Of a stretch of 64,000 nt of DNA, positions 46,313 through 56,685 are shown piece by piece; the first letter of the stretch is position 1, and each line of letters starts with the position of its first letter. This DNA comes from Bifidobacterium miconis (GTDB lineage: Bacteria > Actinomycetota > Actinomycetes > Actinomycetales > Bifidobacteriaceae), in assembly GCF_019331735.1 (NCBI RefSeq), contig NZ_JAHBBH010000009.1:1-64000 (forward strand), in the 5' to 3' direction. Both the position numbers and the translations under genes were made by a program. The notes under the pieces are model-generated. The model was not told the DNA's origin. It saw only the letters and a list, made by a program, of their open reading frames with translations, and made no database searches.

Positions 46313-47524
46313 GTGGTCAACCTGCTGCTCGCCGTGATCTACCTCGCCTTCATCAGCCTCGGCCTGCCCGACGCCCTGCTCGGCGCCGCATGGCCCACCA
46401 TGAGCCAGGATCTGGGCGCGCCCGTCTCATGGGCGGGCGGCATTTCCATGACGATCTCCGCCGGCACCATCGTCTCCGCGCTCCTGAGCGACCGCATGAC
46501 GCTGCGCTTCGGCGCCGGCCGTGTCACCGCCGTATCGGTCGGCATGACCGCCGCCGCGTTGCTCGGCTTCTCCGTCGCGCCGAACTACTGGGCGCTCATC
46601 GGCATGGCCATCCCGTACGGCCTCGGCGCGGGCGGTGTGGACGCGGCGCTCAACAACTACGTCGCCATCCACTACGAAAGCCGGCACATGAGCTGGCTGC
46701 ACTGCATGTGGGGCGTCGGCACGCTCGTCGGCCCGTATGTCATGGGCTATGCGCTGTCCAACGGCCAGGGCTGGCCGTGGGGCTACCGGTACATCGGCCT
46801 GCTGCAGATCGCGCTCACCGTCATGCTGGTGGTCAGCCTGCCGTTGTGGAAGTCGCGCAAGGCGACCGGCGGCGATGCCGCGGAAGGGCTGGGCGTCGTC
46901 TCTGCGGGTGCCGTGTCCGGCGAAGCCGCGGTCGAGCCGCGCAAGCCGTTGGGTGTCAAAGGCGTACTCGCCATCCGCGGCGCCAAGGAGATCCTCGTGA
47001 TGTTCCTGTGCTACTGCGCCATCGAACAGACCGCTATGCTGTGGGGCAGTAGCTACATGGTGCTCGCCGACGGCGTCGACAAGGTGACCGCCGCCAGCCG
47101 CATCGCCGTCCTCTACTTCGGCATCACCATCGGGCGCGGGTTGAGCGGGTTCCTGACCATGCGCCTGTCCGATCCCGCCATGATCCGCCTCGGTCAGGCG
47201 CTCATCCTCGTCGGCGTCATCGTCATGCCGCTGCCGCTGCCGAACCATTTCGGCGTCTACGCCGGGCTCGCCGTGCTCGGCCTCGGCTGCGCCCCCGTCT
47301 ACCCGTGCATCATCCACTCGACGCCCGCCTACTTCGGCGAGGAGAACTCGCAGGCCATCGTCGGCGTGCAGATGGCGTGCGCCTACGTCGGCACCATGCT
47401 CATGCCGCCGCTGTTCGGCCTCATCGCCCAGTACGCGACCATCCGCCTGCTGCCGCTCTACCTGTTCGCCTTCCTTGCGCTCATGGTCTTCATGCACGAG
47501 TCCCTGCGCCGCAAGCGCGGCTGA
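46313..47524 (+). CDS. MFS transporter
   Basis: 403 aa from GTG 46313 with AAGGAG upstream. About twelve membrane helices, with the first beginning at residue 1 (LLLAVIYLAFISLGLPDALLGAAWP). The segments SDRMTLRFGAGRV and FLTMRLSDPAMIRLGQ replace the usual MFS loop motifs, and a cytoplasmic loop of about 40 residues separates the two six-helix halves. The SLGLPDALLGAAWPTM opening resembles the sugar-type (FucP/YfkF-like) transporters of Gram-positives. The substrate is unknown. Neither neighbour is a catabolic gene. Confidence 0.82.
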   Translation: MVNLLLAVIYLAFISLGLPDALLGAAWPTMSQDLGAPVSWAGGISMTISAGTIVSALLSDRMTLRFGAGRVTAVSVGMTAAALLGFSVAPNYWALIGMAIPYGLGAGGVDAALNNYVAIHYESRHMSWLHCMWGVGTLVGPYVMGYALSNGQGWPWGYRYIGLLQIALTVMLVVSLPLWKSRKATGGDAAEGLGVVSAGAVSGEAAVEPRKPLGVKGVLAIRGAKEILVMFLCYCAIEQTAMLWGSSYMVLADGVDKVTAASRIAVLYFGITIGRGLSGFLTMRLSDPAMIRLGQALILVGVIVMPLPLPNHFGVYAGLAVLGLGCAPVYPCIIHSTPAYFGEENSQAIVGVQMACAYVGTMLMPPLFGLIAQYATIRLLPLYLFAFLALMVFMHESLRRKRG

Positions 47525-47570
47525 CGCGTTTCGCCGGCGGGGCCCGTTGTGGCTGTTATTGAACTTGCAT

Positions 47571-47625
47571 ATCGAAAAACAATAGATTACTATTGAATTA
47601 CGATTGATAATAATCGTTTTTCGAT
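47571..47625. promoter_or_regulatory. AT-rich nested palindromes upstream of DUF2975/XRE pair
   Basis: ATCGAAAAAC (47571-47580) and GTTTTTCGAT (47616-47625) are perfectly complementary outer arms. Inside are CAATAG-ATTA-CTATTG (47580-47595) and CGATT-GATAAT-AATCG (47601-47616). The region is strikingly AT-rich for this chromosome. It is probably the operator and promoter of the downstream pair, bound by the XRE protein. Confidence 0.6.
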
Positions 47626-47722
47626 GGCAGTGACGACAAGGCTGGTGATCGACATGGGAAACGTTGGTTGGCTGCACGGCCGCACGGCATCCGCGGCGAC
47701 GGCAGGGGAAGGCGACACTCGG

Positions 47723-48253
47723 ATGTGGACGGAGTTTCATCCGCGGGCGATCAGGGCGCTCAGGGTGCTGATCGTGCTGTTCGGTCTGATCTGCGTGTTC
47801 GGGCAATACCTCGTGTACTCCATCGCGGAAGATGTGGTGAGCGTGTATCCCGAGACCGCGCCCGCACGCTGGCCGTACACGATCGCCGGCATACTCGGCG
47901 TCGCCTGCTTCGAGGCGGCGCTCGTACCCCTGTGGAAGCTGCTCGATCTGGTCAGGCGGCGCGACGTGTTCTCCGGCAGGGCCCTGCTGTGGGTCAACGT
48001 GATCATCGGCTGCGCCGGCGTTGAAGGGCTGCTGGTCTTGTTCGTACTGCTGTTCGGCGGGTTCGCCCGATTCGAATACTGTGATCCGACGAGCGGCGAA
48101 TGCTTCCCCGCCGCCGTAACCATGCCAGCGATGGGGCTTGGGTGTTTGGTTGCATTGCTGCTTATCGCCGCGTTCATTCTGCTCATGCTCGTCATGCGCT
48201 CGCTGCTCGCCGCCGCGATCGCCCAGCGCGACGAACTCGAGGCGGTGATCTGA
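47723..48253 (+). CDS. DUF2975 membrane protein
   Basis: 176 aa from ATG 47723 (MWTEFHPRAIRALRVLIVLFG). Earlier in-frame ATGs at 47654 and 47624 exist, but the latter lies inside the palindromic operator. Four membrane helices: about residues 10-30, 50-72, 90-112 and 140-165, with CDPTSGECFP in the last external loop. DUF2975 proteins are typically encoded with a small XRE regulator, as here (TGATG overlap). The pair's role is not established; in Firmicutes the equivalents are small stress- or envelope-linked units. Confidence 0.78.
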   Translation: MWTEFHPRAIRALRVLIVLFGLICVFGQYLVYSIAEDVVSVYPETAPARWPYTIAGILGVACFEAALVPLWKLLDLVRRRDVFSGRALLWVNVIIGCAGVEGLLVLFVLLFGGFARFEYCDPTSGECFPAAVTMPAMGLGCLVALLLIAAFILLMLVMRSLLAAAIAQRDELEAVI

Positions 48254-48480
48254 TGGCGATCCGGGTGAACCTCGACGTGATGCTCGCCAGGCGCGGAATG
48301 GGTGTGAACGAGTTCGCCGAGCGCATCGGCATCACGCCGGCCAATGTGTCCGTGCTCAAAAACGGCCGCGCCAAGGCCATACGGTTCTCCACGCTCAACC
48401 GCATCTGTGAGGTGCTGGACTGTCAGCCCGGCGATGTGCTCGAATGGGTCGACGGGGATGGCGGTGAGGCCGCCGCGTAG
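48253..48480 (+). CDS. Small XRE-family transcriptional regulator (YozG-like)
   Basis: 75 aa, essentially one helix-turn-helix: IRVNLDVMLARRGMGVNEFAERIGITPANVSVLKNGRAKAIRFSTLNRICEVLDCQPGDVLEWV. This is the YozG-type Cro/C1 domain found with DUF2975. The start overlaps the DUF2975 stop (TGATG). It is the likely binder of the palindromes at 47571-47625, giving autoregulation. Confidence 0.88.
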   Translation: MAIRVNLDVMLARRGMGVNEFAERIGITPANVSVLKNGRAKAIRFSTLNRICEVLDCQPGDVLEWVDGDGGEAAA

Positions 48481-48536
48481 ATGTCTGCGCGGTTGCAGCC
48501 CCTGCGTGTCGGATCGTCCGCGGCGACAGGCATAAT

Positions 48537-48550
48537 CGAACGTATGTACG
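48537..48550. promoter_or_regulatory. LexA-like site over the lhr start
   Basis: CGAACGTATGTACG differs from the CGAAC-N4-GTTCG consensus at one base. It overlaps the lhr start codon (48544) and directly follows a -10-like CATAAT (48531-48536). Confidence 0.4.
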
Positions 48551-51500
48551 AATGTTTGGATCTGTTCTCGACGCCCACCAAGGCATGGTTCAAGCATGCG
48601 TTCAAGGAGCCGACCGATGCGCAGCAAGCGGCGTGGCCGGCCATCCGGTCCGGCAAGAACGTGCTGGTGATCGCGCCCACCGGCTCCGGCAAGACCCTGT
48701 GCGCGTTCCTTTCGGCCATTGACCGGCTGATGGGGGAGCGGGCCGCGCGCTCCGCATCCGAACGGGGCGCGGCGACGGCGGACGGCACGGCATCGCCGGG
48801 CGTACGAGCCTCCACGCAATCCACCAATGGGATCGCGCAAGGCAAACGCCAGGGTGGACGAACGCGGCGGACCGCGGCCAAAGGCGTCACGGTGCTGTAC
48901 GTTTCGCCGTTGAAGGCGCTCGCCGTCGACGTGGCCAAGAACCTGCAGGCACCGCTCGACGGCATCGCCGCGCAATGCGAGGCCATGGGCATGCAGCCGC
49001 CGAGCATTGCGGTGGCGACCCGCAGCGGCGACACCACGCCGCAGGAACGGCGGGCCATCGTCTCCCATCCGCCGGACATCCTCGTCACCACGCCGGAATC
49101 CCTGTACCTGCTGCTCACTTCCAAGGCCCGGCGCATCCTCACAACCGTGGACACGGTGATCGTGGACGAGGTGCACGCGCTCGCCGGCACCAAGCGCGGG
49201 GCGCACCTCGCACTCAGCCTCGAACGGCTCGACCTGCTGACGGCGCGGCCGGCACAGCGCATCGGGCTGTCGGCCACGGTGAACCCGCCCGAGGAAGCCG
49301 CTCGATTCCTCGGCGGCGTGCAGCCGGTGACCGTCGTCAACCCGGGGGAGCGGCCTGCAATGGACCTGCGCGTGGTCGAACCATTGGCGAACATGCGCGA
49401 TCTGCAGTCAGCCAACGTTCCCTCCCGCGCAGGCGGCACGGAAGCGCAGAAGGCAACGGCGCAGCACATTTCCGGCGTCACGCCGGCCATGCAGCGTCTG
49501 GCCGAACGCCGCGGCATCGCCGGCATGGCAGTGGATGGCGGAACATCGGCGTCGCCGGCGGGCGGGCGGACCGTCGGATCGGATTCGATCGCCCTGACGG
49601 GGGCGGCCGGAGAGCGCACTTCCGGTTCCATCTGGCCGGTCGTGGAACGCAGCATCCTCGACGAAATCCTCGCACATCACACCACGCTCGTGTTCGTCAA
49701 TTCACGCGGGCTGGCCGAAAAGCTCACCGCACGGCTCAACGATCGGTACGCCGACATGCGCGGCACGGGCCACGCCATCGCCTCGCCGGAGGGACGTGAA
49801 GAGTTCGCGCAGCACTATGACGCGGTGGTCGGCTCGACGACCATGCTTGTCCAATCGCACGGCGCCGACGACGTGATCGCGATGGCGCATCACGGCTCCG
49901 TGTCCAAGGACCGGCGCAAGCAGATCGAGGAACAGCTCAAACGCGGGCAACTGCGCTGCGTGGTGGCCACGAGCAGCCTCGAACTCGGCATCGACATGGG
50001 TTCGGTCGATCTGGTCATCCAGGTCTCGCCGCCGTTGTCCGTCGCATCCGGCCTGCAGCGCGTGGGCCGCGCCGACCACCGTGTCGGCGGCGTTTCGCAC
50101 GCGCTGTTCTACCCGCTGACCCGCGAACAGATCGTCGGCGTCGCGGCCAGCATCGAAAGCATGACGGCCGGCGACCTCGAACCGCTGGCCGTGCCGCGCA
50201 ACCCGCTCGACATCCTCGCCCAGCAGACCGTCGCCGCCGCGGCGATGGACGATCTCACACCGGACGACTGGTATGCGACCGTGCGCAAGGCCGCGCCGTT
50301 CGCCGACCTCGGCCGCGACATGTTCGACGCGGTCATGGGCATGATGACCGGTGCCTACAACACCGAGGAATTCTCCGCATTCCGCCCGCCGCTCATGTGG
50401 AACCACGACGACGACCTCATCGCCGCACGTCCCGGCGCGCAGCGGCTCGCCGTCACCAGCGGCGGCACCATCCCCGACCGGGGACTGTACACGGTCGTCC
50501 TGCCCGAGGCCGACGCCGGCAAAGGCCCCCGCCGCGTCGGCGAACTCGACGAGGAAATGGTCTACGAATCCCGCGTCGGCGACGTGATCACCCTCGGCAC
50601 CTCCACATGGCAGATCCAGGAGATCACCCGCGACCGCGTCATCGTCACGCCCGCGCCGGGACGCACCGCGCGCCTGCCGTTCTGGCACGGCGAGGAAAGC
50701 GGGCGCGACTACGGATTCGGCAAAGCCAAAGGCCGGTTCCTGCGCGAAGTCGCCGGAGGCTTGCAGTCATCGGCAACGATTGCCCACGTGCCGGGTGGGG
50801 CGGAGACCTCCGGCGGCGCGGGAGCCCCCGACCAAGGCCCTCGTTTCGACGAGGCCATCGAGCGGCGATTGCGCGGCGACGGGCTCGACGACAACGCCAT
50901 CGACAATCTCGCACGGCTGCTCGCCGAGCAGCAAGCCTCAACCGGCATCGTGCCGAGCGACCGCGCCATCGTCATCGAACGGTGTCCGGACGAGGAGGGG
51001 GACTGGCGCGTCATCATCCATTCCCCGTTCGGCAGGCGCGTGCACGAGCCATGGGCCATGGCGATCACCACCCGTCTCAAGCAGCGCTACGGCTTCGACG
51101 GACAGGCGTACGCCGCCGACGACGGTATCGTCTTGCGTCTGCCTGAAGGCGAAGGCACCATTCCGATCCGGGAGCTGGTGACGTTCGACCCCGACGATTT
51201 GCAGCGCGTCGTCGAAACGCAGGTGGGGGAGAGCGTGCTGTTCGCCGCCCGATTCCGCGAATGCGCGGCGCGATCCCTGTTCCTGCCGCGCACCGAACCC
51301 GGCAAACGCGTGCCGTTATGGCAGCAGCGGTTGCGCGCCGCGCAACTGCTCAACGCCGCCCGCCTGAAGCGCAACTTCCCGCTGCTGTTGGAAACCGCGC
51401 GCGAATGCCTGCAGGACGTGTATGATCTGCCTGCGCTCAGGGAGATCATGACCGGACTCAACGCAGGCACCATCACCTTGCGCGAAACGGATACGCAGAC

Positions 51501-53616
51501 GCCGTCGCCGCTTGCCGAAAACCTGCTGTTCGGCTTCGTCGGTTCCGTCATGTACCAGTACGACGTGCCGCAGGCCGAACGCAGCGCGCAACTCCTGTCC
51601 ATGGACCCCGACGTGCTGGAACGCCTGCTCGGCACGACGGACCTGTCCGCCGTGCTCGACCCGGACGTGATCGCCGAAGTCGAAGACCAGCTCGCCCAGC
51701 GCACGTTCTGGAACGAACTCGCCGCCGACGACATCGACGGCCGCGTTGCCCGCTACGCCAAAACCCACGGGCCGTTCACCGCCGACCGGCTCATCGGCGA
51801 CCTGCACATCGACGCGACGGAAGCCGTGCATGCGCTCGACCGGCTCCAATCCCAAGGCGAACTGCTGAACGGCGCATTCCTGCACGGCATCACCGCAAGG
51901 CAGTGGCTGCACAAGGACGTGTTCCGCCGCATCCGATCCCGCTCCCTCGCCAAGGCGCGCGCCGCGATCAAGCCGGTCGCCCCGGACATCTACCAGGCGT
52001 TCCTGCTCGACCGGCAGGGCGTCGGACCGGTCGGAGGAGAACGATATCACGGCGAAGACGGGCTGATGCGCGTCATCGAACAGCTCGAAGGCGTCGCCCT
52101 GCCCCTTGACGTGTGGGAAAACGGCGTGTTCCCCGCGCGGGTGGGCGATTATGCGCCGTCCATGCTCGACGAGCTCGTCGCGGACGGGGAAGTGACGTGG
52201 ATTGGCTCCAAAATCGGAGACACCAAAGCCGACGAACCGGGAATGGTCGCCTTCCACCCATCCGATTCGGTGATGCTGCCCGTCATCGACGGTGCCGAGC
52301 ACTCAACGCGCGTCGCCGCGGCGTCCGCAGCATCCGCCGCGGCCGTTGAACGGGCCGATGAAGCCGAGGAGGATGCGCTCACCATTCCCGACGCCATCCT
52401 GTCGGTGCTCTCATCCGGTGGCGCCTACCGAGCCGACCAGCTGGCCGTAATGACCAACCGGCTCTGGCAGGAGGAATCCACGGACGTGGATCCGCAAACC
52501 GGCGAGATCCTGCCCCGCGCATGGTCGGACAGCCAGTTCGAGGAAGCATTGTGGTCGCTCGTCTGGCAGGGGAAGGCCACCAACAGCTCCCTGACTCCGA
52601 TTCGGGCGCTTGCCGCCGGAACCCGCAAAGTGCGTGCGCCTGCCCGCGCGTCGCGTCGGCGCGTGCGCGTGCAGGTCGGCGTTCCGGCACGCATGGGCGG
52701 ACTGTGGTCGCTGGTCGGCAACGGCATGGCGACGCCTGAACCGGCGACACCCGGCCCATGGACGATTCCGAGGGAAGCCGTGGGAAACGCCGTTTCGGGA
52801 GAAGAATCGGCGGTGGTCTCGGCAACAGGTTTCGGCCGGCAGGCGGAGGCCGGATCTTCCGGCGAGACCATATCGCCCGAACAACATGTCATCGCATTGA
52901 CGGAGGCATTGCTGGACCGCTACGGCGTGATCGCACAGCCGCTGGTGGATCAGGAAGGAATACCCGGCGGGTTCTCCGCATTGTATCCCGTGCTCAAGCG
53001 CATGGAGGAAACCGGGACGCTGGTGCGCGGCATGTTCGTGCGAGGCTTCGGCGCCGCCCAATTCGCCGACAAGGATACCGTGAACGCGCTGCGCGACGCG
53101 GAACATGGACACAGCCAATCCAACGTGGCCCTTGACGCCACCGATCCGGCGAACCTGACCGGTTCGGCCATCGCATGGCCGGCCATCCCTTCCGCAATCC
53201 GGCAACCGTCCCCGGAGACGGAACGGACCGCCGCGGATGCCGGGAATAGCGCTCCCGCCTATGAGAAGGGAGCGGCAACCACAACGATCCGACGAACCGG
53301 AACTGCGGGCAGGCCGGCACGCCGAGCCGGCACCATCGTCGTGCTCGGCCAAGGCAGACCGGTGCTCTACGCGGCGCCCCGCACGCACCGGATCATCGCC
53401 TTCGACCGCACCGAAACCGTATTGCGCCCGGCATGTTCGGAACTGGCGTTCGCCCTGCGCCGCACGCTCGACAACGGCACCCGTACAGGCAACGCCGGCG
53501 GCATCACCTTCGCCGACCTCAGCGGCGAATCGCTCATCCGCGGCGGCGACGCCGCCCGCATTCTGCATGCCGCCGGCTTCACCCCCTGCCCTCAGGGCAT
53601 GAAGCTCTACCGATGA
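48544..53616 (+). CDS. lhr: Large ATP-dependent helicase Lhr
   Basis: 1690 aa from ATG 48544 (MYECLDLFSTPTKAWFKHAF), the usual Lhr start; the frame extends upstream without homology. Walker A APTGSGKT is at residues 44-51 and the DEVH box at 208-211; LSATVNPPEEAARFLGG, SLELGIDMGSVDLVIQVSPP and a GLQRVGRADHRVGG motif complete the SF2 core. The winged-helix and Lhr-specific C-terminal parts follow. Low-complexity insertions (about residues 60-115 and 285-360) enlarge the core. Lhr is a 3'-5' DNA/RNA-DNA helicase linked to DNA repair. It follows the XRE gene by 63 bp. Confidence 0.93.
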   Translation: MYECLDLFSTPTKAWFKHAFKEPTDAQQAAWPAIRSGKNVLVIAPTGSGKTLCAFLSAIDRLMGERAARSASERGAATADGTASPGVRASTQSTNGIAQGKRQGGRTRRTAAKGVTVLYVSPLKALAVDVAKNLQAPLDGIAAQCEAMGMQPPSIAVATRSGDTTPQERRAIVSHPPDILVTTPESLYLLLTSKARRILTTVDTVIVDEVHALAGTKRGAHLALSLERLDLLTARPAQRIGLSATVNPPEEAARFLGGVQPVTVVNPGERPAMDLRVVEPLANMRDLQSANVPSRAGGTEAQKATAQHISGVTPAMQRLAERRGIAGMAVDGGTSASPAGGRTVGSDSIALTGAAGERTSGSIWPVVERSILDEILAHHTTLVFVNSRGLAEKLTARLNDRYADMRGTGHAIASPEGREEFAQHYDAVVGSTTMLVQSHGADDVIAMAHHGSVSKDRRKQIEEQLKRGQLRCVVATSSLELGIDMGSVDLVIQVSPPLSVASGLQRVGRADHRVGGVSHALFYPLTREQIVGVAASIESMTAGDLEPLAVPRNPLDILAQQTVAAAAMDDLTPDDWYATVRKAAPFADLGRDMFDAVMGMMTGAYNTEEFSAFRPPLMWNHDDDLIAARPGAQRLAVTSGGTIPDRGLYTVVLPEADAGKGPRRVGELDEEMVYESRVGDVITLGTSTWQIQEITRDRVIVTPAPGRTARLPFWHGEESGRDYGFGKAKGRFLREVAGGLQSSATIAHVPGGAETSGGAGAPDQGPRFDEAIERRLRGDGLDDNAIDNLARLLAEQQASTGIVPSDRAIVIERCPDEEGDWRVIIHSPFGRRVHEPWAMAITTRLKQRYGFDGQAYAADDGIVLRLPEGEGTIPIRELVTFDPDDLQRVVETQVGESVLFAARFRECAARSLFLPRTEPGKRVPLWQQRLRAAQLLNAARLKRNFPLLLETARECLQDVYDLPALREIMTGLNAGTITLRETDTQTPSPLAENLLFGFVGSVMYQYDVPQAERSAQLLSMDPDVLERLLGTTDLSAVLDPDVIAEVEDQLAQRTFWNELAADDIDGRVARYAKTHGPFTADRLIGDLHIDATEAVHALDRLQSQGELLNGAFLHGITARQWLHKDVFRRIRSRSLAKARAAIKPVAPDIYQAFLLDRQGVGPVGGERYHGEDGLMRVIEQLEGVALPLDVWENGVFPARVGDYAPSMLDELVADGEVTWIGSKIGDTKADEPGMVAFHPSDSVMLPVIDGAEHSTRVAAASAASAAAVERADEAEEDALTIPDAILSVLSSGGAYRADQLAVMTNRLWQEESTDVDPQTGEILPRAWSDSQFEEALWSLVWQGKATNSSLTPIRALAAGTRKVRAPARASRRRVRVQVGVPARMGGLWSLVGNGMATPEPATPGPWTIPREAVGNAVSGEESAVVSATGFGRQAEAGSSGETISPEQHVIALTEALLDRYGVIAQPLVDQEGIPGGFSALYPVLKRMEETGTLVRGMFVRGFGAAQFADKDTVNALRDAEHGHSQSNVALDATDPANLTGSAIAWPAIPSAIRQPSPETERTAADAGNSAPAYEKGAATTTIRRTGTAGRPARRAGTIVVLGQGRPVLYAAPRTHRIIAFDRTETVLRPACSELAFALRRTLDNGTRTGNAGGITFADLSGESLIRGGDAARILHAAGFTPCPQGMKLYR

Positions 53617-53698
53617 CCGTCGCTCGCCTTCCGCATGCTCGCCGAGCCTTCCGTGTCGAGACGCGCGTGGAACAATGCCCCTGAACGCATGGCATGAC

Positions 53699-53734
53699 GC
53701 AGGGGATGGAAGACCTGCTCCTTCCATCCCCTGC
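53699..53734. terminator. Bidirectional hairpin terminator
   Basis: GCAGGGGATGGAAG (53699-53712) pairs perfectly with 53721-53734 around an 8-nt loop, between convergent lhr and parC. Confidence 0.75.
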
Positions 53735-53761
53735 GAACCGTAAGTCGGCCGATATTGTGTC

Positions 53762-56491
53762 TCAGCCGACGAACGCGATCGGCGCCGCCAGATCGACGCC
53801 GGAACCGTCGCGGCGCATGTCCGGCGCCGGCAGTGTCACCGCGGAACCGGATTCGGTGGAAGCGTGCAGCGGCCATGCGCCCACCCATGCAAGGATCAGC
53901 GTGTTCTGCCCCTTGAGGAAGCGCTGCGAGCGCACGCCGCCCGTGCCGCGGCCCTTGGTCGGATACAATTCGAACGGCGTCACCTTCGCACAGCCGTTCT
54001 CCGTGCCCGGCAGCGCGTCCTTGTCGCCGGCGACCGTGAGCACCACGGCGCCCGAAGCGTTCGACAGATCGGCGTCAGCGCCGTTCTCCCCGTCGCCGTC
54101 CCCACCGGTCCACGCGATGCGTCCCGCCGGCACCACGTTGAACGACACCGCCGCGCAGCCCTTGGCCAGACGGATGCCGGCCATGCCGCCGGCCGTACGG
54201 CCCTGCGGACGCACGTTGGACGCCTCGAACGTGAGCAGCGACGAATCGGACGAGACGAACACAAGACGGTCGTCGTCGGCCGCGTCGGCCGCAAACAGCA
54301 CTTCGTCGCCGTCCTTCAGGTCGATCACGTTCCACGAATCCATCGTCGTCGGCGACTCGCGGTTCCAACGCTTGACCACGCCGCCGCGCGTGCCGATCGC
54401 CAACGGGGCGAGTACGGCGCCATCCGGTCCTGCCGCACCCTCCGGCGACTCCACGCCGTTCAGCGTGCCGGTCATCGCCACGGCGGCGACCACGCGCTCG
54501 CCGGGCACCGGATCGGTGCTTTCGGTCAATCCCAGCAGTTCGTTCGCGCGGATGCCGCCCATCGTGCTCAACGTGTCGGACGCGGCCAATGTGGGCAGTT
54601 CGACCGCATGCGCGAGCACCAGTCGTCCCGCCGACGTGATCAGGCCGTACGACGAACGCGTCGTCGTACGGAAGATCGACGTGATCTGATCGTCAGGCCT
54701 GCGCGCGTCCGCGACGGAACGCGACTCCCACACGTCCCAAGCGGCCGGCGACGTACGCGCGATCAGACCGGAGGCGCTCAGCATCACCACGCACGGCTCG
54801 TCGTCGATCTGCAGCGCGGCGGCCGTCGCGTTCTCCTCGCCGGCCTTCTTCGCCGCCGCGGTCGCCGCCGCCACGTCAGCCGCGGCCGACGACAGTTTCG
54901 TCGCGGTGCGGGCCGCCTCCAACGCGGCCGTCGACGCCGAGTCGTCGCCGTGCGGCGTCACCGGGGTCAGCGTGCCGTCCTCGCCCTCGTCAAGCAGCAC
55001 GGTGCGACGCGGAGAGCCGTACGTCTTGACCGCCGCGTCCATCTCGCGCACCACCACGCGGTCGAGCTCCTTGTCCGAAGCGAGAATGCGCTCCAGTTCC
55101 TCGATGCGCTGCTTCAAATCATCGCGTTCCGCCTCAAGCTCGATGCGGCTCATCTTCGTGAGCCGCCGCAGCCGCAGGTCGAGAATGTACTGCGCCTGAA
55201 TGTCGTCGAGGTCGAACACGGCGATCAGGCGGCTCTTCGCGGCATCCGCGTCGTCGGACGTGCGGATCACCTGAATCACCTCGTCAATGTCGATCAGCGC
55301 GAGCAGCAGGCCCTCGACCAGATGCAGCCGCTCCAGCGCCTTCTTGCGGCGGAACTCGCTGCGCCGGCGCACCACCACGCGACGGTGGTCGATCCACACC
55401 TGCAGCAGTTCCTTCAGACCCATCGTGTGCGGGCGGCCGTCCACGAGCGCCACGTTGTTGATCGTGAAATTGTCCTGCAGCGGCGTGTGGCGGAACAGCT
55501 GCGCGAGCACCGCGTTCGGGTCGAACCCGGTCTTCACCTCGATCACGAGACGCGTGCCGTTGTGCCGGTCCGTCAGGTCGATCGCGCCCGAAATGCCTTC
55601 CAGCTTGCGGTTCTTCACGCCTTCGGAAATGCGCTCCAGCACGCGTTCGGGGCCGACCATAAACGGCAGTTCGGTCACCACGATCGCCTTCTTGCGTGCG
55701 GTCACGTTCTCGATGTGCGTCTTCGAACGCGTGGTGAGCGTGCCGCGGCCCGTCGCGTACGCGTCGCGAATGCCGTCGCGGCCGATGACGATGCCGCCGC
55801 CCGGCCAGTCCGGCCCCGGCACGTAGCGCATCAGCTCCTCGAGCGACGCGGTCGGATACTTCATGAGATGCTTGGCGGCCGCCACAACCTCGCCGAGGTT
55901 GTGCGTGGCCATGTTCGTCGCCATGCCCACGGCGATGCCCGAACCGCCGTTGACCAGCAGGTTCGGAATCGCGGCCGGCAGCACGGTCGGCTCCTTGAGC
56001 TTGTTGTCGTAGTTCGGCGTGAAATCGACCGTGTCCTCGTCGATGTCGGCGTTCATGCCGAGCGCCGCGGGAGCCAGACGCGCCTCCGTATAACGCGAGG
56101 CGGCCGGGCCGTCGTCGAGCGAGCCGAAATTGCCGTGGCCGTCCACCAGCGGCAGACGCATCGCGAACGGCTGGGCGAGACGCACCATCGCCTCGTAGAT
56201 CGCCGAATCGCCGTGCGGATGCAGCTTGCCCATCACCTCGCCGACCACGCGCGCCGACTTCATGTACGCGCGGTCCGGAGTCAGGTTCATTTCGCCCATC
56301 TGGTAGATGATGCGCCGCTGCACCGGCTTCAGGCCGTCGCGCGCGTCGGGCAGGGCGCGCGCGTAGATCACCGAATACGCGTATTCGAGGAACGACTTGC
56401 TCATCTCCTCGTTCAACGGCGTTTCGACGATGTGCTCCCTGACCGTGCGAAGGTCATAGGCTGCTGATGCCGGCTTGCGATGTGATGCCAT
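53762..56491 (-). CDS. parC: DNA topoisomerase IV subunit A
   Basis: 909 aa from ATG 56491 with GTGGGAG upstream; 56524 is an alternative. The breakage-reunion domain has the quinolone-region segment [21 protein letters not shown] (about 89-110) and the catalytic Tyr134 in [10 protein letters not shown]. The C-terminal blades (about 560-900) lack an obvious GyrA-box, favouring ParC over GyrA. An Ala/Thr/Lys-rich stretch (about 505-550) sits between the N-terminal domain and the blades. With ParE it forms topoisomerase IV; the two genes are 9 kb apart on opposite strands. Confidence 0.88.
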   Translation of the reverse strand: MASHRKPASAAYDLRTVREHIVETPLNEEMSKSFLEYAYSVIYARALPDARDGLKPVQRRIIYQMGEMNLTPDRAYMKSARVVGEVMGKLHPHGDSAIYEAMVRLAQPFAMRLPLVDGHGNFGSLDDGPAASRYTEARLAPAALGMNADIDEDTVDFTPNYDNKLKEPTVLPAAIPNLLVNGGSGIAVGMATNMATHNLGEVVAAAKHLMKYPTASLEELMRYVPGPDWPGGGIVIGRDGIRDAYATGRGTLTTRSKTHIENVTARKKAIVVTELPFMVGPERVLERISEGVKNRKLEGISGAIDLTDRHNGTRLVIEVKTGFDPNAVLAQLFRHTPLQDNFTINNVALVDGRPHTMGLKELLQVWIDHRRVVVRRRSEFRRKKALERLHLVEGLLLALIDIDEVIQVIRTSDDADAAKSRLIAVFDLDDIQAQYILDLRLRRLTKMSRIELEAERDDLKQRIEELERILASDKELDRVVVREMDAAVKTYGSPRRTVLLDEGEDGTLTPVTPHGDDSASTAALEAARTATKLSSAAADVAAATAAAKKAGEENATAAALQIDDEPCVVMLSASGLIARTSPAAWDVWESRSVADARRPDDQITSIFRTTTRSSYGLITSAGRLVLAHAVELPTLAASDTLSTMGGIRANELLGLTESTDPVPGERVVAAVAMTGTLNGVESPEGAAGPDGAVLAPLAIGTRGGVVKRWNRESPTTMDSWNVIDLKDGDEVLFAADAADDDRLVFVSSDSSLLTFEASNVRPQGRTAGGMAGIRLAKGCAAVSFNVVPAGRIAWTGGDGDGENGADADLSNASGAVVLTVAGDKDALPGTENGCAKVTPFELYPTKGRGTGGVRSQRFLKGQNTLILAWVGAWPLHASTESGSAVTLPAPDMRRDGSGVDLAAPIAFVG

Positions 56492-56685
56492 GCGTGCGCG
56501 CTCCCACTGGTCGATTGCGGACAAACGGACGGAATAACCGGTCCATGATACCGAACCCGTGCGAACATCCGTGCGACGATCGCATGCAGCCGATGCTCAT
56601 CGGCATTCGGCGACGCTCGCCGACGCCCGCCGTCGTTTGCGGGCAACGCCCCGCTCCGGCACGATGTTCACCCCGCAGTGATTGA

